Below are positions 1-8,072 of a stretch of DNA of 64,000 nt, piece after piece. Location of the stretch: the NCBI RefSeq assembly GCF_017377395.1, contig NZ_CP061800.1, positions 1,922,001-1,986,000 on the forward strand. The letters are read 5' to 3'. This DNA is from Desulfonema magnum (GTDB taxonomy: Bacteria; Desulfobacterota; Desulfobacteria; Desulfobacterales; 4be13). The stretch's first letter is position 1. Each line of letters opens with the position of its first letter. The position numbers were made by a program, and so were the translations under genes. Under the pieces are notes generated by a model. It ran no database searches and was not told where the DNA came from. It saw only the letters and a list, made by a program, of their open reading frames with translations.

Positions 1-1382
1 CGGGATAAGTTCCTGCCGGGGCCTTCACGAAACAGGGTTTTAAAGCGTAAATAGAGAGCTTTTTGTGTCAGGCCAGGATCAGGGCTTTCCCTGATGGCCT
101 TGTCCAAAATATCCACCACCACTCCCCTTGTTTTGGTTTTGTTGGACTTACGTCTGATTTTTGCCTGTTCAAAAAGCGCTTTGGCCCGGGTCAGGGATGA
201 GGCATCGGTTTGTAATCCATCAAGGATTTGACAGGCTTCCTCGTCTTTGCCCAGGGAACTGAATCGGCTGGCACGGAGGAAAGCCAGTCTTTGGTGTGAG
301 ATATGCCCTGAATCTGTGAGTTTTTTCAGGATGCGCTTTTCTGAGAGGGTGAAGTCGTGATCTCTGGCAATTTTGAGATAACCCAGGAACAACTGACCTG
401 CTTGATCTTCCAGGCCCGCAGACCAAGCCATATTGCTGGCGATCCGCAGTAAATCTTCCTCAAGCTGGGGCAGTTCTGTGAAAGAGGGGGACTTGAATAC
501 GTTTTTGACAAGTATGGCCTTTCTGAGCTTTTCCATCACGTTTAAAAATTCGTGAACTTGATTTGAGTCTGCTCCTGTTTCATCCATAAGTTTCAGCCAG
601 CGCCACAAAGCCAATGCTGCCAGACTGGATCCTCCCCGTCCGTCATTATATGGATTTTCCGATGCCCATATTGCCAGTTTGCGGTATGTCTGAGCAGCAT
701 GGGCGGTCTCGCCTCGCAGGCGAAGACACTCGGCTATAAGAAACTGATACACAGGCCACATGGCATCAGCAGGGTTCCAGGCTTTTTCCTGGAATATGTT
801 AATGTTTATGCGCCGAGCCTTTTCAATGTTTCGGGTGGCTTCCAGCAGAAGGATTATGTCTGTTTTTTGAGGAACTGGGGGAATAGTTTCAGCTTCTGTG
901 ATTCTGAGGAGTTTTTGCTTTAAATCATCAGATACGTTAACTTCGACAACTGCGATGATTTTTAGTCTGAAAGAATCCCCCACCCAGTCGTCATCCAGAA
1001 ACTCAGGGGTTCCGATTATCGTTCCTGTGAGATACGGGCGTATTTCCTCTTTGGTCAGTTTGAATTTTTTCAGATTATCTTCAGGCAGGGAATCAATGAA
1101 TTTATCAATTCCTTGTGTTATGGCTGACTGCCTGGCCTCTTCATGGGCTAATCTTGAACACTCATTTAGGAGGATGCCTCCGCAGTTTTTTTTATGCGAT
1201 ATTTCTGTTTTTATCAGCTTTTGCTTTAACATATTCCTTAAAACGGATGGAAATAAAGCATCCTGAGCATAGACGGAATATAAAGAAATAAGATTGAAAA
1301 TCAAAAAAAGGAAAAGTATTTTTTTTATTGGTCTTGGAACAAATTGATTTTCGTTTTTGATAAGCGGTTTTATATTAATCAT
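1..1382 (-). CDS. secreted helical-repeat protein, 3' end cut by window edge
   Basis: An open frame runs leftward from an ATG at 1382 to the window edge with no stop, so the gene is partial (about 460 codons visible). A purine-rich AAAGGCAG lies just upstream of the start. Residues about 19-40 form a hydrophobic stretch ending in Tyr-Ala-Gln-Asp, read as a signal peptide or anchor after an unusually long polar N-terminus. A segment with the wording EEARQSAITQGIDKFIDSL follows, then a long alpha-helical part (for example AECLRLRGETAHAAQTYRKL) of the kind seen in TPR-like repeats. It lies 145 bp downstream of the TIR-CHAT gene on the same strand and probably shares its transcript. I do not recognise a named family; TPR-like is inferred from the helical pattern. 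Confidence 0.7.
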   Translation of the reverse strand, partial: MINIKPLIKNENQFVPRPIKKILFLFLIFNLISLYSVYAQDALFPSVLRNMLKQKLIKTEISHKKNCGGILLNECSRLAHEEARQSAITQGIDKFIDSLPEDNLKKFKLTKEEIRPYLTGTIIGTPEFLDDDWVGDSFRLKIIAVVEVNVSDDLKQKLLRITEAETIPPVPQKTDIILLLEATRNIEKARRININIFQEKAWNPADAMWPVYQFLIAECLRLRGETAHAAQTYRKLAIWASENPYNDGRGGSSLAALALWRWLKLMDETGADSNQVHEFLNVMEKLRKAILVKNVFKSPSFTELPQLEEDLLRIASNMAWSAGLEDQAGQLFLGYLKIARDHDFTLSEKRILKKLTDSGHISHQRLAFLRASRFSSLGKDEEACQILDGLQTDASSLTRAKALFEQAKIRRKSNKTKTRGVVVDILDKAIRESPDPGLTQKALYLRFKTLFREGPGRNLS

Positions 1383-1527
1383 TTTTTCTGCCTTTCTGAA
1401 GGGCTATTTTCTCCGTATCCTCACTTTCTCCCTTGTTAATGAGACGACTGGCATTTTGCAGGAGGGACAGTTGTTGAAGGATTTGGACAGGTTTGTGATT
1501 TTGACGATAGGCTCTGAAGTCATAGAT

Positions 1528-3582
1528 TTATTTGAATTCGTCACGAATAGCTAATATGGGAATAGGTGAGGTCCATACATTATGATTCTCACACTTTTTA
1601 CGCATATTATCCTGTAAAATCTTCTTTCTTGTGTCAAAAAGCGCATGTCTCAATGTTCTTCCTTTAGATTTTTCCTCATTGTGAAATAAATTTTTATAAA
1701 ACTCCTTAGCAAATTCGGCACATATCCCATCTTTTATCTTCCATCTGTAGCCCAATACGCTTGGAACCCCGCAGTCAATCAAAGTCTTCATAACCCCTAA
1801 TTTTGATTCATTAGAAGATAAAAAGTCATAATAAATTTTTTCTGAATAGGTTGTAGCTCCCTCACAACAACTCAGATACACAAATTTAAGTGTATTATGT
1901 GTTTTTTCAATTAAGGAAGGAAGATCATTAGCATATATGGCATCCGCTTCTTTATATTCACCCTCTTTATGAATAATTATTCCACATCTGGTCTCGCATA
2001 ATGCATGACCTGCATAATGGATAATATGCCAATCAACTTCAGACAGTTTATCTTCCAACTCACCGAGTGTGGATGCCTTATCGAAATAAATCTTTTTATC
2101 TCTGTCAGAAGCTTCGTTAAGGGCTCGGAAATGTTCCTCCAGGAAAGAAATCTCATCGTTTACATGTTTTAGTTCAGGCAGATCACAAACCTTTGGTTTG
2201 CCTGAATCATCTATTGTTACCTGACGTTCATCTGAAACTCCCTCAATGAATAAAATGTTTAAATCTGAATAATGTAAATCATCATAAGAAAGGAATCTCG
2301 ACTTATTGTTTATTTTTACAGTTGAAGAAGTAAAATTAATATTTCGAGATATAGGATAATTTTCTGCAAGGTAATGTTTTTCATCAAAAGAACAAAGCTC
2401 CCAAGGTATGCTCAACGTGTCACTGTTACCTGAGAATATTAAATGTAATTTTTCAGTATCTTCATTCTCATCAACCCGGCACATGGCTGTATTGTATGCT
2501 TTGCCAATATCTTCACTTTTATCTGTTAAAGATTTCATTAATTCAACACCAAGTAAATTCGCTGAATCTATCCAGTCTTCGGAAACAGGATAAAATCTTA
2601 TACCTCTGGCTAATTCGCTAAAAAAATGGTGATTCAAGTCAACTTCAGTCTCAGATGTTTCAATACCGAGATTTGATTTGATACAAATCTGTAATCTTGA
2701 TTCCACTATTACAGATTCAATCTCAAGGTATGGATTTTTTGGTAAACGCTCTCTTCTTTTGGTTGGTTTGCTCTCATGCCTTACCAGAGGTCCTCGAAAT
2801 GGACCTTTATCATCATCATCCTCTTCGTCACCTATCCCACTTTCCTCCGGGATCCCTTCTAACAGCCTTTTTATAGGGTCAGAGTCTTTATTGAAATCAA
2901 CAGCTATTGCCCCTTCGACTAAAGCTGGAGGTTCATCATGTCCTTTTTTACAAGATTTAAGAATTACAGGAATAATCGGACGATTCATATTACTAATTTT
3001 TTGAAGATGATTCCATAATTCTCTATCTTGTACCCAAGGCCAATCTCCCTCTTCTCCAACAAAAAGAGCTGCTGATTTGATATTATTAATGTCTTCCTTT
3101 AGTCTCTCCTTCCATATGATTCCGGCTGGCAAAGAATCCTTATTCCATGATTTGTAACCCGCTTCTTTTATATCCTTTTCAATTTTCTCAACTTCAACTT
3201 TATTTTTATCTTGATAACATAGCAAAATATCGAAATCATGCCCAGACGAAGAATGTAATTTCTTAATTTCTCCTTTTTTTGATTTGTTCATAGGACCGAA
3301 GGACAGATCCTTATATTTTGATTTCATAAAACTCAACAATGACAACAATGACTTTCCCCAAATTGCACTAAAAATTGAGCAAAAACTAGCGAATACTATA
3401 AATTTATTATTCTCGCCCAATTTAGGGATATCTCGTAATAATTTAGTACAGTTTGGCAAATAATTACCAATAAGTTGTATAATATTTGCTATAGATTCAT
3501 TAAAAAAAATAAAAATGATACATACGATAATGATAAAAGACGATATTGTTTTGGCGATCATAATTAATAACCCTGTATGCAT
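1528..3582 (-). CDS. membrane TIR-CHAT fusion protein
   Basis: This 684-residue protein has two N-terminal membrane segments (about residues 8-28 and 60-82), then a TIR-like domain from about 115 (HDFDILLCYQ, later WPWVQDRELW) to about 215, an acidic linker, and a C-terminal CHAT (caspase-like) domain. The CHAT dyad is visible: histidine in IIHYAGHA near residue 524 and cysteine in VYLSCCEG near 571. TIR domains often cleave NAD+ or bind signalling nucleotides; CHAT domains are cysteine proteases related to separase and caspases. The fusion suggests a membrane-attached effector in which one domain senses and the other acts; which does which is not visible. It is downstream of the VWA-ATPase gene, separated by mobile elements. 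Translation may instead start at the Met at residue 8, which has AGGG about 9 nt upstream. Confidence 0.85.
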   Translation of the reverse strand: MHTGLLIMIAKTISSFIIIVCIIFIFFNESIANIIQLIGNYLPNCTKLLRDIPKLGENNKFIVFASFCSIFSAIWGKSLLSLLSFMKSKYKDLSFGPMNKSKKGEIKKLHSSSGHDFDILLCYQDKNKVEVEKIEKDIKEAGYKSWNKDSLPAGIIWKERLKEDINNIKSAALFVGEEGDWPWVQDRELWNHLQKISNMNRPIIPVILKSCKKGHDEPPALVEGAIAVDFNKDSDPIKRLLEGIPEESGIGDEEDDDDKGPFRGPLVRHESKPTKRRERLPKNPYLEIESVIVESRLQICIKSNLGIETSETEVDLNHHFFSELARGIRFYPVSEDWIDSANLLGVELMKSLTDKSEDIGKAYNTAMCRVDENEDTEKLHLIFSGNSDTLSIPWELCSFDEKHYLAENYPISRNINFTSSTVKINNKSRFLSYDDLHYSDLNILFIEGVSDERQVTIDDSGKPKVCDLPELKHVNDEISFLEEHFRALNEASDRDKKIYFDKASTLGELEDKLSEVDWHIIHYAGHALCETRCGIIIHKEGEYKEADAIYANDLPSLIEKTHNTLKFVYLSCCEGATTYSEKIYYDFLSSNESKLGVMKTLIDCGVPSVLGYRWKIKDGICAEFAKEFYKNLFHNEEKSKGRTLRHALFDTRKKILQDNMRKKCENHNVWTSPIPILAIRDEFK

Positions 3583-3667
3583 AGCTTTAAAATTAACAAA
3601 ACTCCATTTTTTTAACCAAAAATAAGGACATTAACGAATATTCAGTAGATCGAAAAAATTCGTAGTA

Positions 3668-5170
3668 CAACAACTTGTAAATTCGTCCCCCCCCTGAACA
3701 GGAATTTTAAGCTGCCAGAGGACGTCCGGTATAAGTCCATTTGAAGGGTTTGGCCATGGTCTCATTGAAAAAGTCGATAAATTTTCTCATTCGAATTCGG
3801 AGATGTTCCGTGGAAGAAAAATTTCCCCGTCTTATAAGGCGTCGGGAAAGAACAGAGAACCATATTTCAACCTGGTTCAGCCAGGACGCGTGTTTCGGAG
3901 TGTATATAAAATGAATGCGATGCGAAGGATCGGACAGAAATTCCCTGCGGGTTTCCATCGATTTCAGTATTCCGCTCTTCCCTTTCATACCGAGAAAAAT
4001 GTCGGGATGACATCTCCGTGCGATCAGTTCCGTCAGGGATTCGGACTGATGAGTGTTAAGATTGTCCGTGATGAATATCCACTTCGCTTCGGGGTCGGTG
4101 TCAGTCGTCTGTGTGATATGCCTGACATAATCATCCTCGGTTCCTGTAGGACTGATCGTCGGTGCGATGATCCGGCCGGTGGCGACTTCGAGGTTGGCGA
4201 TCAGGCAGAGCGTGCCGTGACGTTCGTAGTTGTATTCGACACGTTGCGGTTTTCCGCCGGGTTCGGCGGGGTGCGTGACGTGACACCTTTCCAGTGCCTG
4301 AATGCCCGTCTTCTCATCGTTGCAGACCACATGTGTCCCCTGTTTGTGAAGTTCGGACGCCTGCAGATATATGTCGCAGACGGCCATGACCTCTTCTCCG
4401 AACTGCTCCTCGTCATCATACTTCGCATTCAGCCAGTACCTCGATTTATGCGGTTTCACCTGAGCCTCTCTCAGAAACCGTCCCACACTGTCCGGAGATA
4501 TCGTTTCCACAATCTCCCGGCTTACCGCCTCCCGGGCAATATCCTTATAAGTCCTGCCGCTGACCGGTCCGTCGGAGTTGTCGATGACCTCGCAGGCGAT
4601 GGCCGCGATGTGTACGACCTGTTCCGGCGAGAAACGGGGCGGAGCGCCCGGACGCGGAGCATCTCCGAGAACTCCCGCAATCTTTTTCTCATACGCGGCA
4701 GGGCTCATTTTCTCTTCTTCCGATTCTTCCGCACTCCTCAGGCCCGGATGGGAATCCTCCCATCTCTCACACCATTTGCGCACTGTCTTTATGTCAGTTC
4801 CCATATCCTTCGCTATCCGCCTCTTCGGCATCCCGTCCGCATGCAGAAGAATAATATTACTCCTCTCCCACAGCCGTTTCTCACATGTGGTACGACGGGT
4901 CATCTGTTCAAGGATATCCCTCTGTCTGTCCGTCATGGGAAATGTCGTATCTTCCCTCTTTTTCGTCACACTTTCACAAAATACTTCCGCAGAACTGTCT
5001 GCCACGGCGTTTTCAGCGAACATCTGAAACCTCCTTCGGAATTTCTCAGTCATTTTAATAATGCGACACGAATATTCTGTCCGTCAGCTAACAGTATTTT
5101 CGCCAAAAGTAAAGGAATTTTATTTTGAAAAATATCTTGAAACAGGGGGGGACGAATTTACAAGTTGTTG
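3668..5170. mobile_element. IS630-family insertion sequence
   Basis: Inverted ends read CAACAACTTGTAAATTCGTC at 3668 and its complement ending at 5170, followed inward by a C-run. Each end abuts a TA (3666-3667 and 5171-5172), the target duplication typical of IS630/Tc1-mariner elements. It contains one transposase gene and sits between the TIR-CHAT gene and the duplicated ATPase fragment without breaking a recognisable frame. Confidence 0.9.
3707..5053 (-). CDS. IS630-family transposase
   Basis: 448 residues. The N-terminal third is a helix-turn-helix region (RRIAKDMGTDIKTVRKWCERW). The DDE catalytic core follows: Asp in VVCNDEKTGIQ, Asp in FITDNLNTHQS, Glu in HASWLNQVEIWFSVLSRR, the usual IS630 spacing. 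It is full length and uninterrupted, so it may be active. The opposite strand is also open for about 440 codons, which I regard as a codon-bias shadow. Confidence 0.93.
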   Translation of the reverse strand: MTEKFRRRFQMFAENAVADSSAEVFCESVTKKREDTTFPMTDRQRDILEQMTRRTTCEKRLWERSNIILLHADGMPKRRIAKDMGTDIKTVRKWCERWEDSHPGLRSAEESEEEKMSPAAYEKKIAGVLGDAPRPGAPPRFSPEQVVHIAAIACEVIDNSDGPVSGRTYKDIAREAVSREIVETISPDSVGRFLREAQVKPHKSRYWLNAKYDDEEQFGEEVMAVCDIYLQASELHKQGTHVVCNDEKTGIQALERCHVTHPAEPGGKPQRVEYNYERHGTLCLIANLEVATGRIIAPTISPTGTEDDYVRHITQTTDTDPEAKWIFITDNLNTHQSESLTELIARRCHPDIFLGMKGKSGILKSMETRREFLSDPSHRIHFIYTPKHASWLNQVEIWFSVLSRRLIRRGNFSSTEHLRIRMRKFIDFFNETMAKPFKWTYTGRPLAA

Positions 5171-5178
5171 TAGTAGTA

Positions 5179-5279
5179 TACCACTTCGTAAGTTCGTGAC
5201 CCCCTTTGTGGATTGTTACAGATACGTAAAATCAGCCTGTTATGTCCGCTCAGGGGGGTTACGAACTTAAAAAGTGGTG
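5179..5279. repeat. MITE 1, IS630-type, TA-flanked
   Basis: A 101-bp element with imperfect ends (left TACCACTTCGTAAGTTCGTG, right complement CACCACTTTTTAAGTTCGTA) flanked by TA at 5177-5178 and 5280-5281. The ends resemble those of the neighbouring IS630 element but are not identical, so it is probably mobilised by a relative. There is no coding capacity. A second copy (lacking the first two bases) is at 7921-8019 through tandem duplication. Confidence 0.7.
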
Positions 5280-5281
5280 TA

Positions 5282-5352
5282 GTTCCGCGTTCAGGCGGTC
5301 TGTTCTTCCGGGATAACCTGCTGATTTTACAGTCACCGCCTGAACGCGGAAC
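5282..5352. repeat. MITE 2, 71-bp TA-flanked palindrome
   Basis: Perfect 18-bp arms GTTCCGCGTTCAGGCGGT and the complement ending at 5352 enclose a 35-bp loop. TA dinucleotides flank both sides (5280-5281 shared with MITE 1, and 5353-5354). The duplicate is at 8022-8092, where its arm supplies the last codons and the stop of the ATPase gene ending at 8073. Confidence 0.7.
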
Positions 5353-5553
5353 TACGAACTTTTTCGGATGAGTCGGAAGTTTTCGATCTACTGATATTCA
5401 CATTTATCCACTTTCTAAGCAGACCTATGCGAAAATCTAACAGACTCCGTAAGTTCATAATTATACCTTTTGAAATTAGGCGTTTAATAACATCTGTCGG
5501 ATATTCATTTTTGTTAAGAGAGCCTGTTTTTAATAATTCTTCTCTGATTGATA

Positions 5554-7396
5554 CCTGAATTGAGCGATTTTTCAAAAATAATTTGATTCTTATTCAATAA
5601 AATAAATATGTTAGAAACTGTCATATTTTAACCCGTCAGGTGATTTATGTTTTATTTTCATTTTTCCCTTTACTCATGAGTACCGTGTGCTATAATTAAC
5701 TTATTGTAAATATAATTTTTTAATTGTTTTTCATGAAAGGAGAAAGACAGCTGTGAAAAATGTATCTCGGAAAACGGGCATTGATAAGATTGAAGAAACA
5801 GACGACAATATCACAGGACGGGGAGGACTCGCGTTCTTTGTCCGATATCTTACCAACATTGGTATATTTTCTCTTCTCATCGGACACTTCGGTGACCTTC
5901 GGAAAAGTAGGAAAGGGTTGCCGGTCGAAGACCTCTTCAGACAGATATTCTGCTGGTTCCTCGACGGCACAAGCCGTCATATAAGCTGGTTCGACGAACT
6001 TGCGAAAGATGCCGGATATGCCGGAACCATAGAACAGTCGCCGGATAAGATGGCGTCTTCGCACGCAATAAAACGTTTCCTCAGATCCTTCGGTATCTTT
6101 AAGACATGGATATTCCGAAAGATTCTGAAAAAAATGTTCATATGGCGTCTCAGGATTGCGAATCCCGCCGTGATATATATTGATATTGACACAATGGTTA
6201 TGAACAATGACGATGCGGCAGGCCGTGAAGGCGTCGGGCCGACCTATAAAAATACGGCAGGATTTCAGCCGCTTCAGCTGACATGGGGCAGATTTGTCAT
6301 CGACGCTGTCTTCCGCGGCGGAAAATGCCACAGCAACCACGGGAAAACTGTTATAAAAATCATCACCGAACTGGTAAATCTCGTCCGCAAAGAATATCGT
6401 GAGGATGCGGTCATCGTGCTGACGGGTGACAGCGGTTTCTCCGATCAGAAGAATTTCGAGGCATTTGAAAAGCTCGGAATATGTTATGCTTTCGGAGGCC
6501 GCATTACCAAAGACATCGGAAAGGTCGTGACATCTCTGGCAGAGAACGCTTTCGGCGAGTTTGAGAAAGGGAAACAGAGATGGCGATTCGCCGACTTTGG
6601 CTTTATATACGGAACATGGAATATGTTCCGCCGTCTCATCTTCTGTCAGCCGGTATATAAAGATGGTCAGATGCTCCTTCCCTTCGACAGGGCGGAGACG
6701 GTCATTATTACCAATATCCGCTCCGACACGGTGGGGGATGACATGCCGGAAGAGCTGACCCGCCTGACAGATCCCGCAAACATCGTCGCCCTGTATCACA
6801 GCCGGGGCGCTGCCGAACTTGTTTTCCGTTCCCTGAAAGATTTCGGATTCGAACAGATGCCTTTCAGAAAATTCCCGCCGAATGCCGCCCTGTATTACAT
6901 GATGCCTGTCGCATTCTTTCTGTTCGAAGCTTTCAAAGAAGACATCCTTGCCCCGGTCATACCTCTTGAAAGCTACGCAGGCACAGTCAGACGAAAATTT
7001 ATTGATATTGCGGCAAAAATCGTCTCGCATGCCGGCAGGATCACTCTGAAACTCACTTCCGCCGTCTTTCGAAGGCTGAAGCTGAGGAAAATATGGGAGG
7101 CCTGTCACAGAGCAGTTCCTCTCATATGCTGAAACGGCAAAAACTGTTTCATAATACCAGTCGTATAATAAGGTATAAGCCGAACAGGGGGAGAGGTGCG
7201 TCCGAAATCGGCACAACAGCACATCCGAAGCTATGTCCGGCCCCGTTTTTCCGGTAAAAATGACCGTTTTTACGAAATCAGACTTCATTTTCCGCCCTCT
7301 CTTCCGAAAATATCTCATCCGAATATTTCGGAGCTGTAATTTTCGTCACGCAGCCCCCTGTTTTTTTGCTCATTTAACAGAATCGCTCAATTTAGG
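5554..7396. mobile_element. IS1380-like insertion sequence
   Basis: 1843 bp with ends CCTGAATTGAGCGATT (5554) and CCTAAATTGAGCGATT (complement, ending 7396). The flanks 5549-5553 and 7397-7401 are both TGATA, a 5-bp target duplication confirmed by the uninterrupted sequence at 8289-8293 in the other tandem copy. It carries one plus-strand transposase. Confidence 0.88.
5753..7132 (+). CDS. IS1380-like DDE transposase
   Basis: 459 residues from a GTG at 5753 with AAAGGAGAAAG upstream. Probable catalytic residues: Asp in YIDIDTMVMN, Asp in VLTGDSGFSD, Glu in HSRGAAELVFRSLKDFG. The core wording RGGKCHSNHGK and AAE..FRSLKDF fits the IS1380 group of IS4-type transposases; the family call rests on motif memory and the end structure. 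The frame is intact. Confidence 0.85.
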   Translation: MKNVSRKTGIDKIEETDDNITGRGGLAFFVRYLTNIGIFSLLIGHFGDLRKSRKGLPVEDLFRQIFCWFLDGTSRHISWFDELAKDAGYAGTIEQSPDKMASSHAIKRFLRSFGIFKTWIFRKILKKMFIWRLRIANPAVIYIDIDTMVMNNDDAAGREGVGPTYKNTAGFQPLQLTWGRFVIDAVFRGGKCHSNHGKTVIKIITELVNLVRKEYREDAVIVLTGDSGFSDQKNFEAFEKLGICYAFGGRITKDIGKVVTSLAENAFGEFEKGKQRWRFADFGFIYGTWNMFRRLIFCQPVYKDGQMLLPFDRAETVIITNIRSDTVGDDMPEELTRLTDPANIVALYHSRGAAELVFRSLKDFGFEQMPFRKFPPNAALYYMMPVAFFLFEAFKEDILAPVIPLESYAGTVRRKFIDIAAKIVSHAGRITLKLTSAVFRRLKLRKIWEACHRAVPLIC

Positions 7397-8072
7397 TGAT
7401 AAATAAGATGGTCTTTCAATCAATCTTACTGATTTGTCATCTGTTTTTAGCCTGTTCGCTAATATTTTCAAAACTGCTTGTTCAGCCTCATCAAACCCAT
7501 TCCAAATTTCATATAGGTACCACGCCCTTTCTTTCTGTATAATTATGTTGCTGATTTCATCTACATCCCAAAAATCCAAAGGACGATCATATTTCCAATC
7601 CTTTTTCGATTCCATCAAATTATAACATGTCGCCTGTAAAAGTCGGGGATTTCCTTCTGTTTTCCTTAGTATGGATTTGATAGCGTGTTCAGTATAAACA
7701 GATTCTCCATTGACTTTCGATTTTATATTAAAGAAAGCCTGGGCTTCGTCTTTATCCAGAGGAGTAAATTCCTTTGAATCCGACGAGCCTGACATGCTAA
7801 TAAGATTCTTCCAGTTATCATCATCTTCAATTTGTATCTCTTTCAAACTCTTTCTTCCGCAAACAACTATATTGACATTCTCTTTTCTTTTAAGTAAGTT
7901 GTGTAATGATTTCAAAAAAACCACTTCGTAAGTTCGTGACCCCCTTTGTGGATTGTTACAGATACGTAAAATCAGCCTGTTATGTCCGCTCAGGGGGGTT
8001 ACGAACTTAAAAAGTGGTGTAGTTCCGCGTTCAGGCGGTCTGTTCTTCCGAGATAACCTGCTGATTTTACAG

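Larger units (their letters stand above)
5333..7924 (-). pseudogene. duplicated C-terminal fragment of the ATPase gene, split by an IS
   Basis: On the minus strand, 7924-7397 encodes the ATPase segment from the LKSLHNLLKRKENVNIV region to ERPSYLS, and 5553-5333 encodes the remaining tail (SIREELLKTGSLNKNEY onward). Both are nearly identical to the intact copy at 8073-8830. The IS1380-like element separates them. With no N-terminus and no Walker A motif, this copy cannot make an ATPase. Confidence 0.85.

Noticed and set aside
3803..5128. 441-codon open frame opposite the IS630 transposase
   Set aside because: Runs antisense to a transposase with clear DDE motifs; composition is typical of a shadow frame with no recognisable domain.
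5720..7318. 532-codon minus-strand frame
   Set aside because: Antisense to the IS1380-like transposase, Cys/Phe-rich shadow sequence, no RBS.
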